Assembly (NCBI GenBank): GCA_946488855.1
Contig: CAMLWC010000008.1
Location: 1-43,309, forward strand
Direction of reading: 5' to 3'
Length of the DNA stretch: 43,309 nt
Source of the DNA: an uncultured Mycoplasmatota bacterium
GTDB taxonomy: Bacteria; Bacillota_I; Bacilli_A; RF39; UBA660
The notes beneath the pieces are model-generated. The model was not told where the DNA came from. It ran no database searches and saw only the letters and a program-made list of their open reading frames with translations. A program made the translations under genes and the position numbers. Shown one piece after another: positions 1 through 9,273 of this stretch (positions are counted from its first letter, which is position 1; every line of letters begins with the position of its first letter).

Positions 1-52
<52 letters not shown>

Positions 53-156
53 AAATATTTTTTGTTAAATTAGTTTTTTATCCTGACTAATTATGAATTG
101 ACATTTTGCTCAGTTTTCAAAGATCATTCTTGCGCTCTTCTCAGTTGCGCATTAAT

Positions 157-185
157 AATATATCAAATTAACTTCAACAAGTCAA
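157..185 (-). promoter_or_regulatory. Proximal rRNA promoter (sigma-A type)
   Basis: Minus strand TTGACT - 17 nt - TATATT, followed by a leader containing GATCTTTGAAAACTGAGCAAAATG, typical of Firmicutes rRNA leaders. Confidence 0.8.
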
Positions 186-299
186 TACTTTTTTTACATT
201 TTTTTTATTTTTTTTTAAAATGTAAATTTTTATTTTTTGATATATAATTCACTCTCATTTTTTAAGGTTTTTTTACTCCTTTTTTTCGAAAGCCACTAT

Positions 300-328
300 A
301 ATATATCAAATTAATTTGACAATGTCAA
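300..328 (-). promoter_or_regulatory. Distal tandem rRNA promoter (sigma-A type)
   Basis: Minus strand TTGACA - 17 nt - TATATT; near-duplicate of the proximal promoter (shared AATTTGATATATTAT). Confidence 0.78.
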
Positions 329-372
329 TACTTTTTTTTATTTTTTTTCTATTTTTATTATATTATTCTTTT

Positions 373-927
373 TTATAAAAAATTACTATTTTTTCTTTCT
401 TCTTCTAGCTTAAAATAATAAGCACAATATTCTTTATTTTTTAAAGAATCAAACATTACTTTATGATTTTTATAACTTTTTATTAATTCATCTAATCCAT
501 TTTTAATTACTTTGTCTAAATCAGCACTGTACCCCATTAACTTTTTATGATATTCATATTCTAACTTATCTAATATTTTAAATTCCCCAGTTGGAAATAT
601 GCGCAAATCTAAATCGTAATCTATATATTTTATTGTTCCATCTTCTATTATAAAAGGTGTCGCAATATTGCAATAATAATATATGCCATCTTTTTTTATT
701 TGTGATATTATATTAAACCATTTATTTTTAAAAAAATACATTATAGCGGGTTCCTTAGTTCTCCACCATGTTCCTTGTGCTTCAATTACTTTTGTTTTAT
801 TATTTCCAAATACAATGTAATCTTTTTTTATATCCAAAACTATTGCCTCATCCCATGATCTATGAATTTTACCATTATGTTTATAACATTGAATTTGAAA
901 TTTATCTCCTATACAAATATTTTTCAT
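373..927 (-). CDS. DUF402 family protein (nucleoside tri/diphosphate phosphatase-like)
   Basis: 184 aa; KHNGKIHRSWDEA..., GTWWRTKEPAIMYFF..., YIDYDLDLRIFPTGEFKILD pattern of DUF402 proteins. Confidence 0.8.
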   Translation of the reverse strand: MKNICIGDKFQIQCYKHNGKIHRSWDEAIVLDIKKDYIVFGNNKTKVIEAQGTWWRTKEPAIMYFFKNKWFNIISQIKKDGIYYYCNIATPFIIEDGTIKYIDYDLDLRIFPTGEFKILDKLEYEYHKKLMGYSADLDKVIKNGLDELIKSYKNHKVMFDSLKNKEYCAYYFKLEEERKNSNFL

Positions 928-956
928 AAATACCTCTTTCTATATATATTATATCA

Positions 957-985
957 TAAAAAAAGAAAGATTAATTTTCTTTCTC
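957..985 (-). terminator. Rho-independent terminator after the S41 protease gene
   Basis: Minus strand GAAAGA-AAATTAA-TCTTTC followed by a T run. Confidence 0.6.
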
Positions 986-2299
986 ATTTAAATATTTAAT
1001 TGCAGTTTGATATTGATCATCATTTTCTAAAATTGGATTTTTATAATAATCCTCAGATAATGATACTTCTAAATCTGGTTTTACACCAACTTCGTTAATC
1101 CATTCTCCATTAGATGTCAACCATTTTTTTGTTGTAACCTTATATTGTCCTATTCCTGATATTGTTTGTAAATTTTGAACAGTTCCTTTTCCATAACTTG
1201 TGTTACCTATAATATAAGCACCTAATTGTTCTCTTAATGATGTAGCCATTACTTCACTAGCAGAAGCACTTCCTGAATTTTGTAATATAACAATATTATA
1301 TTCTTTATCTTTATTACCCGTTGAATAAATTTTTTCAGTACCATCTTTATCTTCAGTTTGATAAATCACATGAGTATCATTCATAAATAAACTAAGCATG
1401 TTTTCAACAGCTAATAAATGGCCACCACTATTACCTCTCAAATCTATTATTAAACTTTTCATATTGTTATTTTCTAATTCGATTAAAGCTTTTTGAAATT
1501 GAGAATACGTATTATTAGCAAAAACATCAACTTTAATATACCCTATATTATTTTCTTCCATTTCTGAATGAACAGATTGTATAACAATTTTTTCTTTTTT
1601 TAATTCAAAATTTAATTCTTCAGTGCCTCTTAAAATTGTCAATTTTATATTTTCATTATTTGATATTTTATCCACTAAATCAGATGTTGTTAAACCTTCA
1701 ACATTTTCATCATTGAATTTAGTAATAACATCATATATTTTTAAACCGGCTTTTTCAGCTGGACTATTAGGATAAATCGTTGAGATTATTATTTCATTTT
1801 CAGTAGTTAAACTTATACCAACACCTAATCCTTCATATTCACCTTCTAATGTAATTGAAAAATTATTAGAATCTTCATCAACAAATTGTGAATATTCATC
1901 TAATGATGAAAGCATTCCTTTAATTGCACCTGAAATTAATTCTTCTTTATCTATTTCACCATAATAATTTTCTAACACATAATTATATTCTTCAATAAAT
2001 TTTTGAATTTCTTTAGTAGCAGTAGAATAATCGCCATTTTCAAAATTAGTTTTTTTACCAATAAAATATCCAATTAAAGAAAATATTAAAGCTATAATAA
2101 CTGAAATTAATATAACTTCAAAAAAGCCATTTTTTTCTTTTTCAGTTTCTTTTATAATTAATTCTTTTTCTATATTTTTCTTTTTATTTACTTTTTTTTC
2201 AGAAATTTTCTTTTCTATTTTTTTGCTAACATCTTCTATATTTACATTTTTATTTTTTTTATTTGCATTTTTTTTAGAGTTCTTGATTTCTTTTTCCAT
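971..2299 (-). CDS. S41 family C-terminal processing peptidase with PDZ domain
   Basis: PDZ-like GLGVGIS...SPAEKAGLKIYDVI; catalytic-type LIIDLRGNSGG and NSGSASASEVMA...GNTSYGKGTVQ; Lys-rich cytoplasmic N-tail plus one TM helix. Confidence 0.93.
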   Translation of the reverse strand: MEKEIKNSKKNANKKNKNVNIEDVSKKIEKKISEKKVNKKKNIEKELIIKETEKEKNGFFEVILISVIIALIFSLIGYFIGKKTNFENGDYSTATKEIQKFIEEYNYVLENYYGEIDKEELISGAIKGMLSSLDEYSQFVDEDSNNFSITLEGEYEGLGVGISLTTENEIIISTIYPNSPAEKAGLKIYDVITKFNDENVEGLTTSDLVDKISNNENIKLTILRGTEELNFELKKEKIVIQSVHSEMEENNIGYIKVDVFANNTYSQFQKALIELENNNMKSLIIDLRGNSGGHLLAVENMLSLFMNDTHVIYQTEDKDGTEKIYSTGNKDKEYNIVILQNSGSASASEVMATSLREQLGAYIIGNTSYGKGTVQNLQTISGIGQYKVTTKKWLTSNGEWINEVGVKPDLEVSLSEDYYKNPILENDDQYQTAIKYLNEKEN

Positions 2300-2404
2300 A
2301 TCATCATTCCTTATCTACAATAATATATCATATTTTTTTTAAAAAATCTATTACTAGAAAAAAATTTCATAAAAAAAACAAAAATTAATTTGTTTATATC
2401 AATA

Positions 2405-2480
2405 TGGTAGTCTGTATGGGATTCGAACCCATGAATGCAAGGATGAGAACCTTGAGTGTTAACCCCTTCACCAACAGACC
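2405..2480 (-). tRNA. tRNA-Glu (anticodon CTC), CCA encoded
   Basis: Minus strand GGTCTGTTGGTGAAGGGGTTAACACTCAAGGTTCTCATCCTTGCATTCATGGGTTCGAATCCCATACAGACTACCA folds as a cloverleaf; anticodon stem CAAGG/CCTTG with loop TTCTCAT. Confidence 0.93.
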
Positions 2481-2492
2481 GTAAAAGAAGAA

Positions 2493-3020
2493 TTATTCTT
2501 CTTCATCTTTTGTTATTTCTTTTAAATGTTCTTTTATTTTATCGCCTAAATAATATTTTTCAATTTTACCATCTTTAACTTTTATTAAAGTAGAAGTTGT
2601 TAATTTTAAATCTTTTATGTCTTCTATATCAAAATTTTCATTTTCAGATACAAAAGAACTATTAAATGGATTATCTAAATCAGCAGTATAATATCTAATA
2701 GCATCCTCTTTAGATTTATACATACTTAAATAAGTTTGATATACCACTTTATTATAATCATCATTATCATATATCATCACATAATATTCATCATTTGGCT
2801 GTGTTAATAAATCGCCAATCAAAATATTATCATATTGAATTTCAGCTGTTGTTTCATTCTCTTCTTCTTCTTTTTCTCTGTTTACTAAAAATGTAATTCC
2901 ATAAAATAATAAAAATATTACTGTAACAACGATAATTAATTTAATTAATTTGCCAAATTCATCTTCATTACTAATATTGGCTTTTTTAATTTTTGCATTA
3001 TTTTTTTTTGCCATTTCCAA
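2493..3020 (-). CDS. Hypothetical single-TM protein
   Basis: 175 aa; basic N-terminus, TM segment LIIVVTVIFLLFYGITFLV, acidic extracellular domain. Confidence 0.7.
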   Translation of the reverse strand: MEMAKKNNAKIKKANISNEDEFGKLIKLIIVVTVIFLLFYGITFLVNREKEEEENETTAEIQYDNILIGDLLTQPNDEYYVMIYDNDDYNKVVYQTYLSMYKSKEDAIRYYTADLDNPFNSSFVSENENFDIEDIKDLKLTTSTLIKVKDGKIEKYYLGDKIKEHLKEITKDEEE

Positions 3021-3050
3021 TCACCTTTTTAAATTATACCATATAAATAA

Positions 3051-3080
3051 AAAAAAAGAAACATTTTTCACTAATGTTTC
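3051..3080 (-). terminator. Rho-independent terminator
   Basis: Minus strand GAAACATT-AGTGAAA-AATGTTTC-T run downstream of the lipoprotein gene. Confidence 0.7.
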
Positions 3081-3081
3081 A

Positions 3082-4068
3082 TTATTTAGTTACTGTCATT
3101 GTATTAATAGAATTGGCTACTTCTAATAATTGATTATTATCTAATTTATCTGATACAACATAAAATTCCACTCCATTACTAATCCAAGTTACTGAATCTT
3201 CACTTAAAACTCCTACTGTGTCTGTTATTATATAGGGTTCACCATACATTGGAATAGTTACTAATTCGTTAGTTGGATTTGCAGTTTCTTGGATTATAGT
3301 AAATGGATTATCACCACTAAAAGTTAAAATTACTCTTTCACCATTATCTATTGAAACTTTTTCTTGACCAGATAATTGAGTATTTTCTGGTATATACATT
3401 GGATAAACTATAGAATCTAATGTACTGTTCGTTTCATCTAATTCTTTACTTACATTGCTACTTAAAACAAAATAATTTTCATCATAAGTTGCTTTATAAT
3501 CAATACTATTAAATGTCATTTGCATTTGAATTTCATCTTTATCATTTAAAACAACTACAGATTTTAAATTCAAATCTTTATCTAATGTTATTTTTTGTTT
3601 TGTTAATTCACTATTACTACTATAATTAACTTTAGTTGTAAAAATATAATTATTATCTATTTCTTCAAAAATTCTTTCATTATCACTTTCCATATCTTTT
3701 AAAATAGTTTGTAATATGTAACTTTGCGAATTATTATATGGCCATTCACTTTGAAATTTAAAGCTTTTATTTAATGATGGGGTTAAAACATATACACCGT
3801 CTTTATTTTTCAATATTATTTGTTCATGATTATTTGTTTTATTTTTTAAACTAACTTTAAAATTATTTTCTTTTTGATATGCAACTTCAACATCATATAA
3901 ATAACTATCTTCATTATTTATTATTTTTAATTCACCAGATAGATAATATCCATCAGAATCATTTATCTTTTTGTTAAAATCTTTAACAATATCCTTTTCT
4001 CCATATTTTCCACACCCAGCCAATAAAAAACAACATAAAATAGCCAAATATAATAAATATTTTTTCAT
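3082..4068 (-). CDS. Lipoprotein, LolA/sporulation YdcC-like fold suspected
   Basis: Lipobox LLAGCGK; 328 aa with YYLSGELKIINNED..., KNKDGVYVLTPSLNKSFKFQSEWPYNNSQ pattern of Firmicutes LolA-like lipoproteins. Confidence 0.7.
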   Translation of the reverse strand: MKKYLLYLAILCCFLLAGCGKYGEKDIVKDFNKKINDSDGYYLSGELKIINNEDSYLYDVEVAYQKENNFKVSLKNKTNNHEQIILKNKDGVYVLTPSLNKSFKFQSEWPYNNSQSYILQTILKDMESDNERIFEEIDNNYIFTTKVNYSSNSELTKQKITLDKDLNLKSVVVLNDKDEIQMQMTFNSIDYKATYDENYFVLSSNVSKELDETNSTLDSIVYPMYIPENTQLSGQEKVSIDNGERVILTFSGDNPFTIIQETANPTNELVTIPMYGEPYIITDTVGVLSEDSVTWISNGVEFYVVSDKLDNNQLLEVANSINTMTVTK

Positions 4069-4162
4069 TTTCTCACTCCTTGATAAATTATATTGATAAT
4101 TTTTTTAAAAAATGTATAAATTTTAAAAAAATATCTAAAATATTTAATGAATATAGAAAGGA

Positions 4163-4369
4163 ATGATTATTTTGGAAACTCTACAAAAAATTTGTTTAGT
4201 TTTTACTATTATTGGAGCAGTAGTGTGGGGATTAATCGGTCTTTTTGACTTTAACCTAGTTGCCTATATATTTGGTGAAGGTTCAATGTTGGCAAGAGCT
4301 ATATATACAATAGTAGGAATTACAGGTTTAATTAATATTGGTTTATTATTTAATCATATTGAGCCATAA
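4163..4369 (+). CDS. DUF378 family small membrane protein
   Basis: 68 aa; ICLVFTIIGAVVWGLIGLFDFNLVAYIFG...YTIVGITGL, typical DUF378. Confidence 0.88.
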   Translation: MIILETLQKICLVFTIIGAVVWGLIGLFDFNLVAYIFGEGSMLARAIYTIVGITGLINIGLLFNHIEP

Positions 4370-4398
4370 AAAAACTTCATTATTTTTGAAGTTTTTTT
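4368..4398. terminator. Bidirectional terminator between DUF378 gene and murC
   Basis: AAAAAAACTTCA-TTATTTT-TGAAGTTTTTTT at a convergent gene junction. Confidence 0.75.
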
Positions 4399-5690
4399 AA
4401 TAATTCCTCATATTTATTTTGTAAAACATAAATATCTTTACTACTCATAAATATTAATACAGCATTTTTATGTTTTAACAATTTATCAGCCGTATCAAGA
4501 TTAATGTATTCACCATTATCTAATTTATCTAATATAACTTTGTATGTTACATCATCATATCCAATTTCTTCTCTATCAACACCTACATCCATTATATACG
4601 ATTTATCTGCTAAATTTAATGCATCAGCAAATTCTTGAGCCATGGCTTTTGTCCTTGATAAAGTATGTGTTTTTAAAATAGCTACTATTTCTTTGTCAGG
4701 ATATTTTTGTCTTGCCCCTTTAATTGTTACTTTTACTTCAGTTGGATGGTGAGCATAATCATCAATTGTTACAATATCACCAATAATTTTTTCTTTAAAT
4801 CTTCTTTTTGCACCTTCAAAAGTTTTTAAATATTTAGCAACTTCTTTTGCTTCTAATCTTTCATAATAACAAACACCAATTACGGCTAAAGAATTAAGTA
4901 ACATATGTTTACCATATAAAGGTAAATCAAAATGTCCATAATAATTATCTTCAACAAAAACATCAAAACTAGTTCCTTCATTGGTAAAAACTACATCTTT
5001 AGCTACTATGTCATTATCTTCTTTTAAACCATAATAAAATATCGGAACATTAACTTCTAATGTATGAGTATAAGGATCATCTCCACATGCTATAACCATT
5101 TTTTCAGCTAATCTAGCATATTCTTGATAAGCTGAAATTACATCATCTATATCTTTATAATAATCTATATGATCTAATTCTATATTGGTTATAATAGCAT
5201 AATAAGGTTTATAATTTAAAAAATGTCTCTTATATTCACAAGCTTCTAAAGCAAAATATTTATTTTCTTTATCAGCATATCCAGTGCCATCACCAATTAA
5301 ATAATTACATCCTTTTATATTTTTTAAAACGTGACTCAACATAGCAGTTGTCGTTGTTTTACCGTGGCATCCAGCTATAGTTATAGTTTCAAACATTCTA
5401 GTTAATTTACCAACCATCTCTTGATAAGAATATATTTTTAATCCTAATTCATTAGCTCTTACTATTTCTTCATGAGTATCTTTAAAGGCATTACCTTGTA
5501 TTATTATCATATCTTCTTTAATATTATCTTTATTAAATTCATATACTTTTATACCTTTATCTATTAAAGCTTGCTCGGTAAAAAAATGATCTGGTTTATC
5601 ACTACCTTCTACTTCATAACCTAATCCATCCAAAATTTGAGCTAATGCACTCATACCTGTTCCTTTTATTCCGACAAGAAAATATTTCAT
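4380..5690 (-). CDS. murC: UDP-N-acetylmuramate--L-alanine ligase
   Basis: KYFLVGIKGTGMSALAQIL, AGCHGKTTTTAMLSH, DDYAHHPTEVKVTI motifs. Confidence 0.93.
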   Translation of the reverse strand: MKYFLVGIKGTGMSALAQILDGLGYEVEGSDKPDHFFTEQALIDKGIKVYEFNKDNIKEDMIIIQGNAFKDTHEEIVRANELGLKIYSYQEMVGKLTRMFETITIAGCHGKTTTTAMLSHVLKNIKGCNYLIGDGTGYADKENKYFALEACEYKRHFLNYKPYYAIITNIELDHIDYYKDIDDVISAYQEYARLAEKMVIACGDDPYTHTLEVNVPIFYYGLKEDNDIVAKDVVFTNEGTSFDVFVEDNYYGHFDLPLYGKHMLLNSLAVIGVCYYERLEAKEVAKYLKTFEGAKRRFKEKIIGDIVTIDDYAHHPTEVKVTIKGARQKYPDKEIVAILKTHTLSRTKAMAQEFADALNLADKSYIMDVGVDREEIGYDDVTYKVILDKLDNGEYINLDTADKLLKHKNAVLIFMSSKDIYVLQNKYEELLKKLQK

Positions 5691-5757
5691 CTAATCATCT
5701 CCTATTTATATTTTACACATTATAAATTAAAAAGTCCATATTTTTAGTAAAATTAAT

Positions 5758-5787
5758 AAAAAATACTTATCAAATAAGTATTTTTTA
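5758..5787 (-). terminator. Rho-independent terminator after obg
   Basis: AAAAAATACTTAT-CAA-ATAAGTATTTTTT. Confidence 0.7.
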
Positions 5788-7053
5788 TTCTTTATATTCA
5801 AATTCAAAATCTAATATTCTTATTGTATCTCCTTCAATGGCGCCTAATTTTCTTAACTCATCATCAACACCATATTTTCTTAATTTATTAGCAAATCTAT
5901 TAGCTGCCTCATCTGTATTAAATTTTGTCATTTTTAACAATTTTTCTATTTTTTCACCTTTTACTATCCAAGTATTACCTTCTTTAATAATAGTAAATGG
6001 CTTTTCTTCTTTAAATTTATATAAAACATGACTTTCAAACTTTTCTTCTTCATATAATGGTTCTTTTTTTATTTTATCTAGCATATTAGCCAAAACTTCA
6101 ATCACTTCTTTTAATCCATCATTAGTAATTGCTTTAACAGGATAAATAGGAACATTTACCTTTTTCTTAAATTCTTCTAAATTATTTATAGCATTCGGCA
6201 TATCCATTTTATTAGCAATAACAATTTGTGGTTTATCTAATATTTTAGAATTAAATTGTTTTAATTCATTATTAATAATTAAATAATCGTCATAAGGGTT
6301 TCTTCCTTCAGTAGCTCCCATATCTATAACATGTGCTATTACTCTTGTTCTTTCAATATGTTTTAAAAATTGATCTCCTAAACCATCACCTTGACTTGCT
6401 CCTTCAATTAAACCAGGTAAATCAGCTACAACAAATGATGAATTATTAGATTTAACAACACCTAAATTAGGTTTTAAAGTCGTAAAATGATAAGCTGCTA
6501 TCTTTGGTTTAGCCTTAGATATTTGTGATATGATAGTTGATTTTCCAACACTTGGCATTCCAACTAACCCTACATCAGCTAATAATTTTAATTCCACTTT
6601 AACATTTCTAACTTCACCAGGTTCACCATTTTCAGCAAAATGTGGAGCAGGATTGGATTTAGTAGCAAAAGCGATATTGCCTCTTCCACCACGACCTCCA
6701 GCAGCTACTATAACTTCATCATCTTTTTTTGTCAAATCAGCAATAATCAAATTAGTATCTAAATCAGTAATAATAGTTCCTAAAGGAACTTTTACAATAA
6801 CATCATCTGCTTTAGCTCCATGCATACCTTTACCTTGACCATTTTCTCCTTTTTTACCCTTAATTTGTTTTTGATATCTCAAATCAATTAAAGTATTTAA
6901 TCCTTCATCAACTTTAAAAATAATGTCTGAACCTTTTCCACCATTACCACCAAAAGGCCCACCCATTTCAACAAACTTTTCTCTTCTAAAAGCCATACAA
7001 CCATCGCCACCGGTTCCTGCGATAAGTTCTAATTTTACTTCATCTATAAACAT
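5785..7053 (-). CDS. obg: GTPase Obg/CgtA with C-terminal OCT domain
   Basis: N-terminal Gly-rich Obg fold, GMPSVGKST, DLPGLIEGAS, NKMDMPNA; OCT domain WIVKGEKIEKLLKMTKF. Confidence 0.97.
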   Translation of the reverse strand: MFIDEVKLELIAGTGGDGCMAFRREKFVEMGGPFGGNGGKGSDIIFKVDEGLNTLIDLRYQKQIKGKKGENGQGKGMHGAKADDVIVKVPLGTIITDLDTNLIIADLTKKDDEVIVAAGGRGGRGNIAFATKSNPAPHFAENGEPGEVRNVKVELKLLADVGLVGMPSVGKSTIISQISKAKPKIAAYHFTTLKPNLGVVKSNNSSFVVADLPGLIEGASQGDGLGDQFLKHIERTRVIAHVIDMGATEGRNPYDDYLIINNELKQFNSKILDKPQIVIANKMDMPNAINNLEEFKKKVNVPIYPVKAITNDGLKEVIEVLANMLDKIKKEPLYEEEKFESHVLYKFKEEKPFTIIKEGNTWIVKGEKIEKLLKMTKFNTDEAANRFANKLRKYGVDDELRKLGAIEGDTIRILDFEFEYKE

Positions 7054-7081
7054 AGTAAATCACCTCTTTACATTATACATT

Positions 7082-7110
7082 AAAAAAAAATAGTAGTAAA
7101 TACTATTTTC
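7082..7110 (-). terminator. Rho-independent terminator after receiver gene
   Basis: Minus strand AAAATAGTA-TTTAC-TACTATTTT-T run. Confidence 0.6.
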
Positions 7111-7477
7111 TTAAAATCATTTTTTCCAAACTAGTCTTAATTTCTTTTTCATTAAATGGTTTATTCAAAACATCAACGATTGGATAATTAAATACTTTGT
7201 CAATCGAATCTTTTGTATCATCACCAGTTAAAATACAAACTGGTATCTTACCAAATAAATTATGATTTTTAAAAACTTCTAAAACTTGAAACCCATTAAA
7301 ATTAGGCATGTTTAAATCTAAAAACATTCCCACAAATTCACTATCAAAATTATTTCTAATTGCTTCGATTGCTTCTTTTCCATCTTTAGCTGTTATAACA
7401 TTATATTCATCTTTAAATATTTTAGATGCAAATACTGTAATCAAACTAGAATCATCAACAATTAATAATGTCTTCAT
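7103..7477 (-). CDS. Stand-alone response-regulator receiver domain protein (CheY/Spo0F-like)
   Basis: 124 aa; LLIVDDSS, phosphoacceptor MFLDLNMPNFNGF, ILTGDD, NKPF; no output domain. Confidence 0.92.
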   Translation of the reverse strand: MKTLLIVDDSSLITVFASKIFKDEYNVITAKDGKEAIEAIRNNFDSEFVGMFLDLNMPNFNGFQVLEVFKNHNLFGKIPVCILTGDDTKDSIDKVFNYPIVDVLNKPFNEKEIKTSLEKMILRK

Positions 7478-7562
7478 ATAATCTACCTCTATGATAATTA
7501 TATCATATTTTTTTTAATTTTGTTCTTTATATGTAAATATTTATTTAAAAAAAGATAAAAAA

Positions 7563-7853
7563 CTATTTAGTAGCGTAAACACTTACTTGTTTTTTATCTT
7601 TTCCAACTCTTTCAAATTTAACGTATCCATCTATTTTAGCATAAACAGTATCATCAGAACCAATTCCAACATTAACACCTGGATAAACTTTAGTTCCTCT
7701 TTGACGATATAAAATAGATCCACCTGTTACATACTCACCATCACTAGCTTTAGCTCCTAGTCTTTTTGATATTGAATCACGACCGTTTTTAGTAGAACCT
7801 TGTCCTTTTTTGTGAGCAAATAATTGTATATTTAATTGCATCAATTTTAACAC
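7563..7853 (-). CDS. rpmA: 50S ribosomal protein L27 with Prp-cleavable N-terminal extension
   Basis: [35 protein letters not shown]. The track starts at 7862, but AAGGAGG lies 8 nt upstream of the GTG at 7853, making that the likely start. Confidence 0.95.
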   Translation of the reverse strand: MLKLMQLNIQLFAHKKGQGSTKNGRDSISKRLGAKASDGEYVTGGSILYRQRGTKVYPGVNVGIGSDDTVYAKIDGYVKFERVGKDKKQVSVYATK

Positions 7854-7855
7854 AA

Positions 7856-8146
7856 TTAACACCTCCTTATTTCTATATATTTAGGGTATTGTTTTTCTAA
7901 TTCTTCTAATAAATCGATTAAATTATTTATTAATTTATTAATTATTTCATCATCTTTAACAATATCAATAGTAACACCTTTAATATCACTATATTTAATT
8001 GCATCACTATCAATTCTTAATATAGCATTAACTGTTGTAATTACCATTGATGATACGGAAGCACAAACTATGTCTTTCCCTAATTCATCATAATTAGCGT
8101 GTCCCTTTATTATTATTTGTTTTTCTTTAATACTTACTTTAATCAT
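7856..8146 (-). CDS. prp: Ribosomal-processing cysteine protease Prp
   Basis: [28 protein letters not shown] contains the His and Cys catalytic motifs; sits between rplU and rpmA. Confidence 0.95.
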   Translation of the reverse strand: MIKVSIKEKQIIIKGHANYDELGKDIVCASVSSMVITTVNAILRIDSDAIKYSDIKGVTIDIVKDDEIINKLINNLIDLLEELEKQYPKYIEIRRC

Positions 8147-8448
8147 TATTTCTCAATTATTTTTTTAATTTCTACTTTAGTGTATGGTTGACGATGTCCT
8201 TGAGTTTTACGGTATTTTTTCTTAGCATTATATTTAAATACTTTAATTTTTTTATCTTTACCGTGTTTAACAACTTCACCTTTTACTGTTACATTGTCTA
8301 AATAAGGATGTCCAGGAACACCATTGATCATTAATACTTTGTCAAATGTTACTTCTTTACCAGCTTCTACATCTAATTTTTCAACATAGATAACTGATCC
8401 TTCTTCAACATAGTATTGTTTTCCACCTGTTTCAATTACTGCTTTCAT
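8146..8448 (-). CDS. rplU: 50S ribosomal protein L21
   Basis: [26 protein letters not shown]...[18 protein letters not shown]. Confidence 0.97.
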   Translation of the reverse strand: MKAVIETGGKQYYVEEGSVIYVEKLDVEAGKEVTFDKVLMINGVPGHPYLDNVTVKGEVVKHGKDKKIKVFKYNAKKKYRKTQGHRQPYTKVEIKKIIEK

Positions 8449-8461
8449 TTTTTACCTCCTT

Positions 8462-8545
8462 TAATCTCAGACTCGCCATTAAGGTGATTATACTTAAAAC
8501 CTTTTCTGTGCGGTTGTAGAGAGGCCTCTACACAGTTCTTAATTT
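8462..8545 (-). promoter_or_regulatory. Ribosomal protein L21 leader RNA (probable)
   Basis: 5' UTR of rplU; minus strand AAGAACTGTGTAGAGGCCTCTCTACAACCGCACAG forms TGTAGAG-GCCT-CTCTACA nested within CTGTG/CACAG. Position and shape fit the L21 leader; covariance model not run. Confidence 0.7.
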
Positions 8546-8559
8546 TAGCATACTTCCCT

Positions 8560-9273
8560 TTATTTGTCAAACAATTTTTTAATAATTTCTTTTTCAGTAT
8601 AAAATTTATTATTAATATTAAAAATATGCTTAGTTTGTTTTTTCATATTTGTTACATTTTTTATAACCTTATGCTTTTTATAATTGTTATTATTTAGGTA
8701 TCTTTCTAATAAAAATTTATTAAAATAATATTTATGTTTAATTATTTCTTTAAATAATTCAATTACTATAAATATTAAAATCAAAGATAAATCTATCTTA
8801 TATAAAATAATTAAAATTATAAATATAAAAGATAAGATAATACTTAGAATATGGCTTTTTTTATAAGGTAAAAACAAATTAAACAAAACATTAAATATTT
8901 TACTACCATCCAAAGGATAAATTGGTAATAAATTAAATAATAATATTGCTATATTATAATAATTAAATATCTCATTATCTTTATATAACAAATAAAATAA
9001 CATTTGAAATATTGGCCCTAATATGGCTATTATAAATTCTTCTTTCAATGATTTATCAATATTTTCATTAAATATTGTAATACCACCAAATGGCAATAAT
9101 ATTATTTTTTCAATTTTCCATTTAAATATTAAAGCTCCTATTATATGACCTAATTCATGAACTATTATAATTGAACTAAAAATAATAAAATTTTTAAAAT
9201 TACCTGTTAAAAAACAGATTAAACCTGTTATATAAAATAAAAAATGTATTTTAAATATATTCTTGGTAATCAA
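8560..9273 (-). CDS. spoIVFB: M50 site-2 protease, SpoIVFB homologue
   Basis: Zn motif HELGH; second motif NLLPIYPLDGSKIFNVL; directly upstream of rplU as in Bacillus. Confidence 0.85.
   Translation of the reverse strand: MITKNIFKIHFLFYITGLICFLTGNFKNFIIFSSIIIVHELGHIIGALIFKWKIEKIILLPFGGITIFNENIDKSLKEEFIIAILGPIFQMLFYLLYKDNEIFNYYNIAILLFNLLPIYPLDGSKIFNVLFNLFLPYKKSHILSIILSFIFIILIILYKIDLSLILIFIVIELFKEIIKHKYYFNKFLLERYLNNNNYKKHKVIKNVTNMKKQTKHIFNINNKFYTEKEIIKKLFDK

Noticed and set aside
5837-6838. Plus-strand ORFs 5837-6031 and 6530-6838
   Set aside because: Lie entirely antisense to obg, no recognisable product; mirror frames of a conserved gene.
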